In this document: positions 16,065-25,836 of the stretch, one piece after another
Position numbering within the stretch: position 1 is the stretch's first letter
Layout of the letters: the number at the start of each line of letters is the position of its first letter
Source of the DNA: Halorubrum salsamenti
GTDB taxonomy: Archaea > Halobacteriota > Halobacteria > Halobacteriales > Haloferacaceae
Direction: 5' to 3'
Assembly: GCF_007671685.1 (NCBI RefSeq)
Contig: NZ_VCNL01000002.1
Coordinates: 310,001 to 374,000 of the forward strand
Length of the DNA: 64,000 nt
The notes under the pieces: model-generated
Seen by the model: only the letters and a program-made list of their open reading frames with translations
The model's database searches: none
Told to the model about the DNA's origin: nothing
Translations under genes and position numbers: made by a program

Positions 16065-16540
16065 TGGTCCGAACACTCAAAACATCACGCCAGGATATCT
16101 ATAAACGATTAGTCTCATCATCAGCTGATGATGCAGAGGACGGTAGCGATGACACGGTATTCAAATATAACTACGAATTGTTCAGTCTTGGCGCCATTTA
16201 CGGGTTCCTGAATGGAGAACGTCGGACAGATTACGATGCGATGAGCCAAGATTTCACTACGGTCTCAAACATCGGGAGTGACGAACACCGCCAGACTATC
16301 GATCTAGTCCATCAAATGGTGAAGATCGAAACGGGGAGGACAGATGAGTCAGAAATCTGGGAAGCAGTACTCGAGTACGCAGACGGTGGAGCTGAACTCA
16401 TCAACGAATTGGTAAAGACGCAAGGCGATTTCGATCTTGTAGGTGTCGTTGAAGATGCCGAAACAGAAGCATGGGAGCCTCGATTAATTGATGCTGTTGG
16501 CGATCCTCAAGAATTAGAAGGAGTCCGACCACGTAGGTGA
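16064..16540 (+). CDS. Conserved hypothetical protein, module 1 fourth gene
   Basis: A 158-residue acidic protein with no recognised fold. It begins at an ATG overlapping the preceding stop (TGATG). The layout, with an aromatic/small segment YELFSLGAIYGFLNGERR and later LEYADGGAELINELVK, parallels the 153-residue protein at 27781 (YYFAAMVGIKARDRE, then LSDYGKQLLNCYAE). Both close four-gene units of identical order, so it is probably the fourth Pbe-type component. Its function is unknown. Confidence 0.65.
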   Translation: MVRTLKTSRQDIYKRLVSSSADDAEDGSDDTVFKYNYELFSLGAIYGFLNGERRTDYDAMSQDFTTVSNIGSDEHRQTIDLVHQMVKIETGRTDESEIWEAVLEYADGGAELINELVKTQGDFDLVGVVEDAETEAWEPRLIDAVGDPQELEGVRPRR

Positions 16541-16829
16541 GCAGATCACTCCCGAGGAGTTATCGCCGCCTCGTTGTAACCGAAATAAGTTAACTCTGCG
16601 ATCGATTAGCTAGTAGGCAACATTATTAATATCCCAACAGAAAGAGAAGAAAATAAACGTACAGAGGAAAGCTATGGCGCTCAGCTGTCTGATTCAGATA
16701 TGATTATACCAGTTTTTGATGAATGAATAAATATCGGACTCAATATCTGCTGGAGGTCTATATTCGCAAGATCACGGTCGGTTCCTCAGGGATAGGTTCA
16801 AGTGTCTCCTCGACTACCGCCAAGACAAC

Positions 16830-18335
16830 ATGGGAACGACGAGTGGGGACCCCGAATCTGCCAGCTCCGATTCCGATTCGGGCCCTGATATTGATACCTC
16901 CGTCTTTGAGTATCGCGACCTCGAAGAGATACATAAAGAGATTCAGGAAACATACCTAGCCGATGACCGTCCGTGGGTGATTGGATACAGTGGAGGGAAA
17001 GACTCCACTACCACCCTCCAACTCATCTGGTATGCTATCTCCGAGCTCTCCAAGGAACAGCTGGACAAGCCCATTTATGTAATATCCAGCGATACACTCG
17101 TTGAGACCCCCAAAATTGTTAATCATATAACGTCAACCCTTGATAAAATAAATGAATATGCGGAAAAAGAGGATCTCCCATTCGAAGCGCACAAGGTATA
17201 CCCCGATGTGTCAGATTCATTCTTTGTCAATCTTATTGGTCGCGGATATCCCGCCCCAAATCAGACTTTCCGATGGTGCACTGACAGACTAAAAATCGAC
17301 CCAGCAGATAACTTCATATTGGATAAAGTATCGGAACATGGAGAAGTAATTGTTACTCTCGGCGCACGGAAGGCTGAATCGGCGACGCGTGAGCAGGTGA
17401 TGAATCTCCACAGCATCGAGGGCTCGAACCTCTCTCGACACTCAAAATTTGCAAATGCATTTGTTTTCACTCCCATTGAAGATTGGATTGTCGATGACGT
17501 CTGGGACTACCTGCTCCAGGTAGAGTGTCCATGGGGGAAAGACAATCGAGACCTTGCAGCACTGTATCAGGAGGCGGATGATGAGTGCCCGATGGTGATC
17601 GATACGAGTACCCCGTCATGTGGGAACAGTCGGTTCGGCTGTTGGACGTGTACAGTCGTCGAGGAAGACAAAGCCATGGAGAACATGATCGACGCGGGTG
17701 ACGACTGGATGGAGCCGCTGCTCGAGTTCCGGGATCTCCTCAAACGGACCCAAGACCCCGAAAAGAAGCCGAAGTTCCGTGAAATGAAGGGTAGACGGTT
17801 CGGCGATATCCGAGAAAAAACAAACGGTGGTGAGGGAATCATCCCCCGGACATACAAACTGGAGTTCCGAAAGCACCTGCTTCGTAAGCTCCTAGAGACA
17901 GAAAGAGAAGTTAATGAGCGCAAAGATCCTGATGAGGAGTACTTAGACCTCATCCGAGATGCTGAACTGAAAGAGATTCGCCGCCTCTGGCGGGAGGAGG
18001 AAGCAGATTGGGAGGACTCAGTTCCCCGCATCTACAATGATGTGATGGGGGAACATCTCGATTGGATTCAAGACGATCTGGGATCGTTCAGTGCGGAAGA
18101 AGCCGAGATTCTGGAAGAGGTGGCTTCGAAGCACGATGTTCCGCCAAAGTTGGTAAAACGCCTCCTCGACGTTGAACTCCGTCACCACGGTATGAAGCGC
18201 CGTGCGTCGATCTACAATAAGATCGATGGCGTGTTCAAAGAAGACTGGCGGACGACAGCGGAAGTCGTCGAGGATTTCGATGGTGAAGATGCTGATGACT
18301 GGGAATACGATATAAAGTATGAGGAGTTGATATAA
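16830..18335 (+). CDS. dndC: DNA phosphorothioation sulfurtransferase DndC
   Basis: A 501-residue PAPS-reductase-like enzyme that activates and transfers sulfur in backbone phosphorothioation. The PP-loop motif is GYSGGKDSTTTLQ near residue 54. Conserved Cys are in FRWCTDRLK and in CGNSRFGCWTC, fitting the 4Fe-4S site of DndC. Residues 423-473 form an extra domain that aligns with the 67-residue protein encoded at 13871. The start at ATG 16830 gives an acidic leader before the conserved FEYRDLEEIHKEI region. The stop overlaps the dndD start (TAATG). Confidence 0.92.
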   Translation: MGTTSGDPESASSDSDSGPDIDTSVFEYRDLEEIHKEIQETYLADDRPWVIGYSGGKDSTTTLQLIWYAISELSKEQLDKPIYVISSDTLVETPKIVNHITSTLDKINEYAEKEDLPFEAHKVYPDVSDSFFVNLIGRGYPAPNQTFRWCTDRLKIDPADNFILDKVSEHGEVIVTLGARKAESATREQVMNLHSIEGSNLSRHSKFANAFVFTPIEDWIVDDVWDYLLQVECPWGKDNRDLAALYQEADDECPMVIDTSTPSCGNSRFGCWTCTVVEEDKAMENMIDAGDDWMEPLLEFRDLLKRTQDPEKKPKFREMKGRRFGDIREKTNGGEGIIPRTYKLEFRKHLLRKLLETEREVNERKDPDEEYLDLIRDAELKEIRRLWREEEADWEDSVPRIYNDVMGEHLDWIQDDLGSFSAEEAEILEEVASKHDVPPKLVKRLLDVELRHHGMKRRASIYNKIDGVFKEDWRTTAEVVEDFDGEDADDWEYDIKYEELI

Positions 18336-20416
18336 TGCGGATCCAGCGAATCGTCCTCACAGATTACGGTCCATATGGTGGCCACAACGAGATCAATCTT
18401 GAAACGACCAAAGACCGTCCAATCATTCTCTTCGGTGGACAAAATGGGTCCGGGAAGACAACCCTGTTTAATGCGATACAGATCTGTCTCCATGGACGAA
18501 GTGCTTTCGAGGAGACGCTGAGCCGGCGCGAATACGAGGAGCGAATGCAGGCCCTACTCCACGAGTCGGGCGGCCAAAAGGCCGAAGAGGCATCGATCCG
18601 CCTAGAGTTTGAATATACAGATTTCGGCCAAACAGAGCGGTATACCGTTGAACGATCGTTCCGTGACAGAGGCAAGAGTCTGGTCGAGGACGTCTCGATT
18701 CGTCGTGATGGAAGCGAGCTAAGTGAACTTGAGGAAGAGCAGTGGGAAGATTTTCTCAAGGAACTCATTCCACCGGGGATCTCACAGCTGTTTTTCTTCG
18801 ACGGCGAGAAGGTCGAAAACCTTGCCAAGGCCATCGAGGACGACAGCAGCTTTACAGAGTCGCTGATGTCTCTACTCGGATTGGACTTGGTCGAACAACT
18901 CGAGAACGATATGACCGTGTATCGGTCTCACAAGCTTGATGAAGACGGTCATGAGGAGCTTGCTGCTGAGATTGATGAATATCGAGAGAATATTGAGCAG
19001 GCCGAAACCGAAAAGTCACAGCTCGAAGACAAAATCGAGCGCAAAACCAAAGAGTTCGAAAATATTGAGGCGGAGATCGAATCGGCAGAACAACAACTCG
19101 CAGAAGAGGGAGGGACCTTCGCGGAGAAGCGTGATGAATACAAAGAGAGACGCACTGAGCTCCGCACCGAGATCACCAGGCTAAAAGAAGATATACGGGA
19201 TATTGCAACTGGCAGCTACCCGTTCGCACTTGCTCCAGGACTCTGCAGGGATGTGATTGAGCGGCTTGAAAACGAGAGCAAGATTTCCCAACAACAAGCG
19301 GCCCGCTCGGAAGCAGTCAACGCGCTTAGTGATGTTGCTGAGGATGACGCTGTCTGGGGAGACCTGGATGTCCCAGAAGGAGCTTCCACAGAGGTTGTCG
19401 AGCGTCTGCAAGATGCACTTTCCGAGCAACTTACTCCAGAGAATGTTCCAGAATACGAACTCTCAAGTGAGTTCTCTCAACGTGAGCAGCAGGAGATGAC
19501 GAACGCTGTCAACCGCGCACTCAATGAAATTCCAGGCGAGCTTCAGGAGTTAACAGACGAGCTCGAAAAGAAGATGAGTGAGCTGAATGATGTGGAGGCA
19601 AAAATCTCGAACGCTCCCGATCAAAGCGTTATTGCTCCGCAGCTCAAGAAAATCAACGAGCTAAATAAAAAGCGAGGCGAGCTCGAATCGGAGGTTGAAA
19701 AGCATCGAGAACGGCTCGAGCAGGTTGAAAATAACCTGAGCCGACTTAATTCGGGTCTGGAAAACCGTCTTGATAGACAGGACGAATTCGATGATATCTC
19801 CCGTCGTGCTGACTTATCGATGAAGGTCCAGGAGACGATTAGGGATTACCGTGAGACACTCACTAATGAAAAATTAGATCGGCTTGAAGATGTTTTGACC
19901 GATCGTTATCTTGAATTGTCAAACAAATCTGAGTTCTACGAGCAAGTTATCGTAGACAAAGAAGATACGACAATCTACATCGAAACACAGGCCGGGGATA
20001 CAAAACACCAATCCCAGCTCTCAGCTGGCGAACGGCAAATATTTGCAACGGCCCTCCTGTGGGCACTGGCAGATATCTCTGGAAGGCCACTCCCGTTCAT
20101 CATTGATACACCACTGGGGCGGCTTGACAAAGAGCATCGATCCCGCCTCGTGGAGAACTTCTTCCCGAAAGCCTCCCATCAGGTGTTCTTGTTCTCTACT
20201 GACACGGAGATCACCGACACGTATCATGACGAGTTGCAACAGTACATCGCCGCTGAGTTCAAATTAGAGAATAGCCAGGAGACCGGTGAGACGACCATCT
20301 CTGCAGGTTACTTCAATATAGATTCAGAAGACGCGGTGCAGGATGAGAACCGATACAGAGTCTCGTCATCAGAGAATCCAAATCAAGTAGACATCGAGGG
20401 GTACACAGATGACTGA
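18335..20416 (+). CDS. dndD: DNA phosphorothioation ATPase DndD
   Basis: A 693-residue SMC-like ATPase. The N-terminus MRIQRIVLTDYGPYGGHNEI and FGGQNGSGKTTLFNA (Walker A) are typical of DndD. A long coiled coil fills the middle, the signature is LSAGERQIFATALLWALAD, and Walker B is FIIDTPLGRLD. DndD is thought to alter DNA structure or supply energy during sulfur insertion. It overlaps both neighbours, indicating tight translational coupling (TAATG with dndC, 8 bases with dndE). Confidence 0.93.
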   Translation: MRIQRIVLTDYGPYGGHNEINLETTKDRPIILFGGQNGSGKTTLFNAIQICLHGRSAFEETLSRREYEERMQALLHESGGQKAEEASIRLEFEYTDFGQTERYTVERSFRDRGKSLVEDVSIRRDGSELSELEEEQWEDFLKELIPPGISQLFFFDGEKVENLAKAIEDDSSFTESLMSLLGLDLVEQLENDMTVYRSHKLDEDGHEELAAEIDEYRENIEQAETEKSQLEDKIERKTKEFENIEAEIESAEQQLAEEGGTFAEKRDEYKERRTELRTEITRLKEDIRDIATGSYPFALAPGLCRDVIERLENESKISQQQAARSEAVNALSDVAEDDAVWGDLDVPEGASTEVVERLQDALSEQLTPENVPEYELSSEFSQREQQEMTNAVNRALNEIPGELQELTDELEKKMSELNDVEAKISNAPDQSVIAPQLKKINELNKKRGELESEVEKHRERLEQVENNLSRLNSGLENRLDRQDEFDDISRRADLSMKVQETIRDYRETLTNEKLDRLEDVLTDRYLELSNKSEFYEQVIVDKEDTTIYIETQAGDTKHQSQLSAGERQIFATALLWALADISGRPLPFIIDTPLGRLDKEHRSRLVENFFPKASHQVFLFSTDTEITDTYHDELQQYIAAEFKLENSQETGETTISAGYFNIDSEDAVQDENRYRVSSSENPNQVDIEGYTDD

Positions 20417-20795
20417 CAAATTCAACCGGGTCAGCCTCGATTCGGATGTCACAAACAAACTGGAGCGAATCCAAGAAGTAACACAGCTGACACCCAACTT
20501 TATTGCTCGTATTGGGTTGTGCTATTCGCTTAATGAACCGCGTGCCCCAAACACGGCCCAGTACGACACTGAGGGCCAAACAATCAATCGGTACACGCTA
20601 CTCGGCGAACACGACGCACTGTACATGGCACTGGTCCGTCAACGAATGCTAAATGAAGGGCGTGATCCGGATGAAGATCTTTATGACTATTTCTTAGCCC
20701 ATCTGAACCGCGGCGTCGGGACATTATCCGGGCGGCTCAGTGGACTTGATGATCTTCAAGAGTTGATACCCGATGAACTGAAACAAGAGGAGTGA
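20409..20795 (+). CDS. dndE: DNA phosphorothioation protein DndE
   Basis: A 128-residue protein typical of DndE in length and pattern: LDSDVTNKLERIQEVTQLTPNFIARIGLCYSL, and the conserved LAHLNRGVGTLSG near the C-terminus. DndE binds nicked double-stranded DNA and is essential for modification. It starts inside the last codons of dndD and precedes dndA by 12 bases. Confidence 0.9.
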   Translation: MTDKFNRVSLDSDVTNKLERIQEVTQLTPNFIARIGLCYSLNEPRAPNTAQYDTEGQTINRYTLLGEHDALYMALVRQRMLNEGRDPDEDLYDYFLAHLNRGVGTLSGRLSGLDDLQELIPDELKQEE

Positions 20796-20807
20796 GATTG
20801 GGTCGAT

Positions 20808-21989
20808 ATGAGCGCGGATAACGCAGGAATCTATCTTGACCATCATGCGACGACACCTACGGACCAGCAAGTCGTTGATGTGATGGAATCTGCATTTACG
20901 ACAGAGTACGGAAATCCCGCCAGTCGAACAAATCATAAAGCTGGCCAAGACGCCCATGAGCTGGTCAGTGCTGGGCGTCATCAGCTAATGGATGCGCTCG
21001 GGGCAACCCGTTCAGAAGAAATCATTTTTACGAGCGGTGCAACTGAGTCGGACAATCTCGCTCTCAAAGGAGCGATGCGAGAGGCTCAGAAACAGAACGA
21101 GGGAAACCACCTTATCACTGCTGCTACTGAGCATGAAGCGGTATTAGAAGCGTGTGAGTCCCTGAAAGAAGATGGATTCGAGGTGACGATCCTTCCCGTG
21201 GATGAGCATGGACTGGTCGATCCAGATGCCGTTGAGGCTGCTATCCGTGATGAGACCGTGCTCGTCTCAATCATGGCCGCAAACAATGAGGTTGGAACGA
21301 TTGCTCCGCTTGAGGAGATCGGTCTTATCACCGACGAGCACGATGTACTCTTTCATACGGACGCTGTCCAAGCTGTCGGGTATGTCGATTTAGATGTCGA
21401 TAGCCTGAATCTCGACATGATGTCTATTTCTGGACATAAGATCTACGGTCCCAAGGGAGTAGGTGCGCTCTATGTCCGGTACGGAGCCGCTCATCTTGAA
21501 CCGCTATTCCACGGCGGGGGCCACGAACGGGGGTGGCGGTCTGGAACGCTGAATGTGCCTGGTATCACAGGGTTGGGCAAAGCGATCGAACTCGCAGTCG
21601 AAGAACGTCCAGCGCGTACAGAAGATGTTGGATCACTACGAGACCACTTTCAAGAACGACTCATTGACGAGGTTGATGATGTGCTTGTGAATGGCCATCC
21701 CGATCAGCGGTTACCCAACAACCTCAACATGAGCATCCTTGGGACGAATGACCAGCGTCTGGTTGCGAGATTGAGTGAAGACGGTGTCTACGCCGCAACG
21801 GGCTCTGCCTGTTCAACGATGGAAACGACAGAATCGCATGTGCTAACAGCCATGTTCGATGACCAGGACCGGATTCAATCGTCTGTGAGATTCGGATTCG
21901 GGAAAGAAAACACACTGAAAGAAGTCGATGAAGCAGTGGATATTGTCAAACAGAACGTGAACCGGCTGCGAAAGTTCAGTTCGTTTTGA
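20808..21989 (+). CDS. dndA: Cysteine desulfurase DndA
   Basis: A 393-residue PLP-dependent class V aminotransferase-fold cysteine desulfurase. It opens with IYLDHHATTPTDQQV. The PLP-binding Lys is in SGHKIYGPKGVG, the catalytic Cys is in ATGSACSTM, and a His before it is in ATEHEAV. It supplies persulfide sulfur to DndC. Being last in dndCDEA matches the archaeal arrangement, where dndA lies within the cluster. No dndB regulator is present. Confidence 0.92.
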   Translation: MSADNAGIYLDHHATTPTDQQVVDVMESAFTTEYGNPASRTNHKAGQDAHELVSAGRHQLMDALGATRSEEIIFTSGATESDNLALKGAMREAQKQNEGNHLITAATEHEAVLEACESLKEDGFEVTILPVDEHGLVDPDAVEAAIRDETVLVSIMAANNEVGTIAPLEEIGLITDEHDVLFHTDAVQAVGYVDLDVDSLNLDMMSISGHKIYGPKGVGALYVRYGAAHLEPLFHGGGHERGWRSGTLNVPGITGLGKAIELAVEERPARTEDVGSLRDHFQERLIDEVDDVLVNGHPDQRLPNNLNMSILGTNDQRLVARLSEDGVYAATGSACSTMETTESHVLTAMFDDQDRIQSSVRFGFGKENTLKEVDEAVDIVKQNVNRLRKFSSF

Positions 21990-22421
21990 GCGGGGAGAAT
22001 CTTCAGAATCTCAGAGGCTCCAGAAACATTTATGCGGACCTAGTGGTTCCAACCGCGTCAGACAAAGGTCGATATGCTTCGGTGCCAACGTGGATGCGCG
22101 ATCGTTGTCGTTACTGGTGCGATTTTATTCCAGCGAGCCTGTCGCAAACGCGGCCACGATGTCAAATTCGAACGACATAAAGATTAGAATAGAGCTGAGC
22201 GTTTTTGTGAGGTGAAACACAGAATTACCAATTTCAAATTCATTTAACAAAACCGAACAGAATTTGGAAATGAGTGACTCAGATCGTCGTCAGTGTATAG
22301 GGGCCGCTGACCTAAATATTGCCAATATCATTACCAAAAAAGTCAAGTATATTTACACTGACTTTATTCTCATGTTACTAACAACTACATACTCTGGCCG
22401 ACTTGATGTCTTTCGCTGATC
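21990..22421. other. Gap between dndA and the TFB-like gene
   Basis: About 430 bases, AT-rich toward the TFB gene. A 37-codon frame at 22074-22187 contains two Cys and a hydrophobic core but lacks acidic bias; I do not call it a gene. The last 120 bases contain several TATA-like stretches (for example TATATTTACA near 22350), so the downstream module probably has its own promoter. Confidence 0.45.
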
Positions 22422-23642
22422 ATGGACTCTACAGACGACATCAATCAGCAGCTGGATGATATGCTCCTTGACGATTTAGTCGACGCAGAGGAAGAATTGA
22501 ATGACGGTGCCGGTGCTGGAACTCTGACACCTGGGCAAACCGTATACGAAGAGAGACGTGAGGAAATTGTCGATTCTGAGCTCGCGCGCCTCGCAGAGGA
22601 GCTGGGGATCGAAGAGTCCACTCGGACGACAGCAAAATCACTTTTCGATCAGTTTGCCAATGAGGAAGAAATCTATGGGCATGCGCTTGAAGTGCTCGCA
22701 GCTGCCTGCCTCTATACGGCGTGCAAAGTCGAGTCAATTCCTCTGAGTCCGGACGATTTTGCTGCGGTGCCCCAGACGGCCTGTACGCGAGTGATCTTGT
22801 TGCGGCGGGTCAAAGAAATCTCTCATACCCTGGGACTGGACCCTAGCGCGTTCTTCGATCCACATGGCTATACCGACCGGTACTGTGATGAACTCGGGTT
22901 GAGTGAGCAAACCACAGAGCGTGCACATGAGGTGATCGATGTAGCAGATAACGCCGGTATTGGTGGAGGGAAAAGCCCAACTGGTCGTGCAGCCGCCGCG
23001 ATCTACAATGCAGTACTCGATCATAATCTTAAGGTGACACAGTCGGATATTGCAAACGTCGCAGACGTCTCCGAAGTAACGATCAGGAACCGATATCGAG
23101 AACAGCGCGAGTTGCTGACAGAAGTCACTGATTACCGCCCAAGTGGCGATTCGGTCGATGATTCGTCTGAAGACGATGGATCCACTCTCGATGATTCGTC
23201 TGAAGACGATGGATCCACTCTCGATGATTCGTCTGAAGACGATGGATCCACATCACACGGTGGCGAGTCTGGCAGCCCGACTGTTTCGGAATCAACCGAG
23301 ACGGGTCAAAAAGAGATGTCTGTAGACTCGCAACAGGAGATGGCCCAGTATATCGGTGATGCTGTGGCGGAAAACATCGCAACTGCTCTCAGGAGGCTCG
23401 ATGACACACCGGAAGAACTGGAGGCACAGACGTTGGATGCCTGTCAACGCATCAATGACCCGCAGCCGCAAAGGTGGTTCGGGACCGATGAGGTGACACT
23501 TGCGTTGGCGATTATTCGCTTTGCCAGCGAGGAGCTCGGAGACCCGATTTCGCGTGCAACACTTGAGGGCACGCTCGATGGTGGAAACTACCAGATATAC
23601 CATGTTACAAAGACTGTGGCAGATAAGGTCAAACAACGGTAG
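22422..23642 (+). CDS. TFB-like cyclin-fold protein within the dnd locus
   Basis: A 406-residue protein. Residues about 50-235 form two cyclin repeats of the archaeal TFB/TFIIB type (ALEVLAAACLYTACKVESIPLS in the first, GRAAAAIYNAVLDHNLKVTQSDIANVADVSEVTIRNRY in the second). The N-terminal zinc ribbon of canonical TFB is absent; an acidic segment replaces it. A triple 11-residue repeat DDSSEDDGSTL links to a C-terminal domain of about 110 residues that I do not recognise. It probably acts as a dedicated transcription factor or a TFB-derived regulator for the following module. Confidence 0.75.
   Translation: MDSTDDINQQLDDMLLDDLVDAEEELNDGAGAGTLTPGQTVYEERREEIVDSELARLAEELGIEESTRTTAKSLFDQFANEEEIYGHALEVLAAACLYTACKVESIPLSPDDFAAVPQTACTRVILLRRVKEISHTLGLDPSAFFDPHGYTDRYCDELGLSEQTTERAHEVIDVADNAGIGGGKSPTGRAAAAIYNAVLDHNLKVTQSDIANVADVSEVTIRNRYREQRELLTEVTDYRPSGDSVDDSSEDDGSTLDDSSEDDGSTLDDSSEDDGSTSHGGESGSPTVSESTETGQKEMSVDSQQEMAQYIGDAVAENIATALRRLDDTPEELEAQTLDACQRINDPQPQRWFGTDEVTLALAIIRFASEELGDPISRATLEGTLDGGNYQIYHVTKTVADKVKQR
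23157..23251 (+). repeat. 33-bp in-frame tandem repeat in the TFB-like gene
   Basis: Copies begin at 23157, 23190 and 23223 (the third is partial). The first two are identical over 33 bases and encode DDSSEDDGSTL. Perfect identity implies recent slippage, so copy number is likely to vary between strains. Confidence 0.85.
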
Positions 23643-23646
23643 ATAG

Positions 23647-25635
23647 ATGCAAGACAACCAGCCATCTCAGAGATCAGGGAGACTTCGCGACATCGAATAT
23701 TCGCTCCTCTACGAGACAGCGACCGCAGACCTCATCGATGACTTCTACACACCGAGTTTAGAGGCCGCGAGTGAGTACAAGCGGGCAGTGGGCTACTTCA
23801 CCAGCAGTTGGTTCGAAGAGGCAGCTGCTGGCATTGCAGCGTTTGCCGACAATGGCGGCACCGCAAAGTGGATTATCAGTCCAAAGCTCACCGAGGATGA
23901 TTGGAGCGCTATCGAACACGGTGACGCCGCCAAACGAGATCCGTCACTGTACGAGCAAATGGAGACGCTCGTCGACGATCTAGAATCCAATCTCCAACAG
24001 GACACTCAGAACACAATTGCATGGCTCATCGCTGATGGGCTACTTCGCATCCGTATCGCCGTGACTGACGAGGCACTTGGTGGAGACTTCCACGACAAGT
24101 GGGGTATCTTCATCGACGGTGAAGACAAGGTCGCGTTCCACGGCTCGCAAAATGATAGCCGCAAGAGCCTCTCAAATTACGAGGCGAATTCCGTGTTCAC
24201 TTCTTGGGGGGCGCCTATTGACCAGCAACGAGTCGCCCAACACGAAGACCGGTTCGACAATATCTGGGGCAATACAAAACCGGGCGTCCACTCGTTTAGT
24301 CTCCCAGATAGCATTTCACTCGGAATTGCCGAGCTTCGCAGTTCTGACCGACCATATAATGATCCTGGCGAGAAAACAAAGCTCACCAGCCCTTATCGCT
24401 GGCGCCATCAGGAAGAGGCCGTGGAGGCGTTTCTGGAGGCGAAGACAGGGTTGCTCGATATGGCGACTGGAACCGGCAAGACCCGGACGTCGCTGAAGAT
24501 TATTGATCAGCTCCTGCGAGACGATGCGATCGGAACGCTGGTTATTGCCACTCGTGGAAACGACTTGCTGAATCAGTGGAATGAAACGGTACTTGACCAC
24601 TTCTCTGCCGAGGAGATGTTTCTCTACCGGCAGTACAGCAGTCACAAAGAGCTTGGGAGTTACCTCATGAACGACAGCGAGCGGTTAGATATCCTGCTCA
24701 CCTCCTATGCCAATCTGGAGGACGCAATTGACGGCGATATGGATGACAAGCTCGCCAAAGGGTTGTTGATCTGTGACGAGGTGCATAATATCGGCGCTCA
24801 AGGGAAACAGGAGGCGCTTGGTGGGAAACTCGATGTTTTCCCGTATCGGTTGGGCCTGAGCGCAACTCCCTTCGATCCGTATGATCCCGACCGGAATGAG
24901 TTCATCCGAAATGAGATGGGCCCGGTGGTGTACGAGTTCGGACTGGAGCCAGCGATCAAGCGGGGTATTCTGACTGAATTCGATTACACGCCGATTACCT
25001 ACGAACTCTCGGAGGAAGACAAGGCCCGACAAAAAAAGCAATTTAAGAAGTTCGCTGGGCTGAAACGGCAGAATCCGTCCGTCCCTCAGAGCCAACTGTA
25101 CATCATGCTTTCACGGGTCCGCAAGGAATCCGAAGAGAAGTTACCGAAGTTCCAGCGTCATCTCGAGCTTAACCCCGAGGTTCTTGAAAACGCAATCATC
25201 TTCGTCGCCTCGAAGGATTACGGCACGAAGGTTCAGGAGATTATCTACGATTATGTCGATGATTTCCATACCTACTACGGCGAAGATGACGAGTCCAAGC
25301 TCGACGAATTCTCGACAGGCAAACTGTCGACGCTCGTCACGAGCAAGGCCATTTCAGAAGGGATCGACATCCAGTCAGTCAAAAATATCATCCTCTTCTC
25401 CGCCCCCCGTTCGAAGGGGACAACGACCCAGCGCATCGGCAGAGCGCTCCGAAAAGATCCATCCAACCCAGACAAAAGGGCTAATGTGATTGACTTTGTA
25501 GTGAAAAATGATATTGAACAGAAAATAATGGACGACGACGACGGCGCCGATGGGGCAGGTGAAGACATGAAACCGCCGGACCGAGAGCGATACGAGTGGC
25601 TTACAAGGCTCAACAAGGTAACACAACAAGAGTAA
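23647..25635 (+). CDS. Phospholipase-D/helicase fusion, module 2 (Pbe-like)
   Basis: A 662-residue paralogue of the gene at 11598. The PLD domain carries HDKWGIFID with FHGSQNDS after it. Helicase motifs are I MATGTGKTRTS, II ICDEVHNIGA, III LGLSATPFD and VI QRIGRALRKDP. The N-terminal halves match in layout (LIDDFYTPSLEAASEYKRAVGYF against LNEFYVPCLSRAVKYDRAAGFF). It opens the second four-gene unit, five bases after the TFB-like gene, and likely forms part of the restriction arm of the phosphorothioation system. Confidence 0.8.
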   Translation: MQDNQPSQRSGRLRDIEYSLLYETATADLIDDFYTPSLEAASEYKRAVGYFTSSWFEEAAAGIAAFADNGGTAKWIISPKLTEDDWSAIEHGDAAKRDPSLYEQMETLVDDLESNLQQDTQNTIAWLIADGLLRIRIAVTDEALGGDFHDKWGIFIDGEDKVAFHGSQNDSRKSLSNYEANSVFTSWGAPIDQQRVAQHEDRFDNIWGNTKPGVHSFSLPDSISLGIAELRSSDRPYNDPGEKTKLTSPYRWRHQEEAVEAFLEAKTGLLDMATGTGKTRTSLKIIDQLLRDDAIGTLVIATRGNDLLNQWNETVLDHFSAEEMFLYRQYSSHKELGSYLMNDSERLDILLTSYANLEDAIDGDMDDKLAKGLLICDEVHNIGAQGKQEALGGKLDVFPYRLGLSATPFDPYDPDRNEFIRNEMGPVVYEFGLEPAIKRGILTEFDYTPITYELSEEDKARQKKQFKKFAGLKRQNPSVPQSQLYIMLSRVRKESEEKLPKFQRHLELNPEVLENAIIFVASKDYGTKVQEIIYDYVDDFHTYYGEDDESKLDEFSTGKLSTLVTSKAISEGIDIQSVKNIILFSAPRSKGTTTQRIGRALRKDPSNPDKRANVIDFVVKNDIEQKIMDDDDGADGAGEDMKPPDRERYEWLTRLNKVTQQE

Positions 25636-25638
25636 TAC

Positions 25639-25836
25639 ATGAGTGATGATTTCCCCTTTGAGGACATTGCCTCCGACGTTCTCAGAGAGCACGACCAGGA
25701 TAACGCGTTTAAAACTCGCTTTGTTGGCTTTTGCGAGAACGCGATGCAAGGGAGTGCAGAAGACGGCGACTTGACCAGACTAATTAACAACGTGACACTC
25801 ACCGAGGAGGATACAGCTGATGAATCTACGAATTGA
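25639..25836 (+). CDS. Small protein of module 2
   Basis: A 65-residue acidic protein three bases after the helicase gene, overlapping the ATPase gene by 17 bases. It holds the same slot as the small protein at 13871. Resemblance to that protein is only suggestive: a His, then Glu about 15 residues later, then Gly five residues on (REHDQDNA, then CENAMQG). It may be a diverged member of the same family or a functional substitute. Confidence 0.6.
   Translation: MSDDFPFEDIASDVLREHDQDNAFKTRFVGFCENAMQGSAEDGDLTRLINNVTLTEEDTADESTN

Noticed and set aside
16830-21989. Dnd restriction by DndF-DndG-DndH, or a DndB regulator
   Set aside because: No gene resembling dndB, dndF, dndG or dndH is in the window; the flanking modules are of the helicase/SMC kind instead.
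22074-22187. 37-codon frame between dndA and the TFB-like gene
   Set aside because: It has no family resemblance, no convincing promoter and a non-acidic composition.
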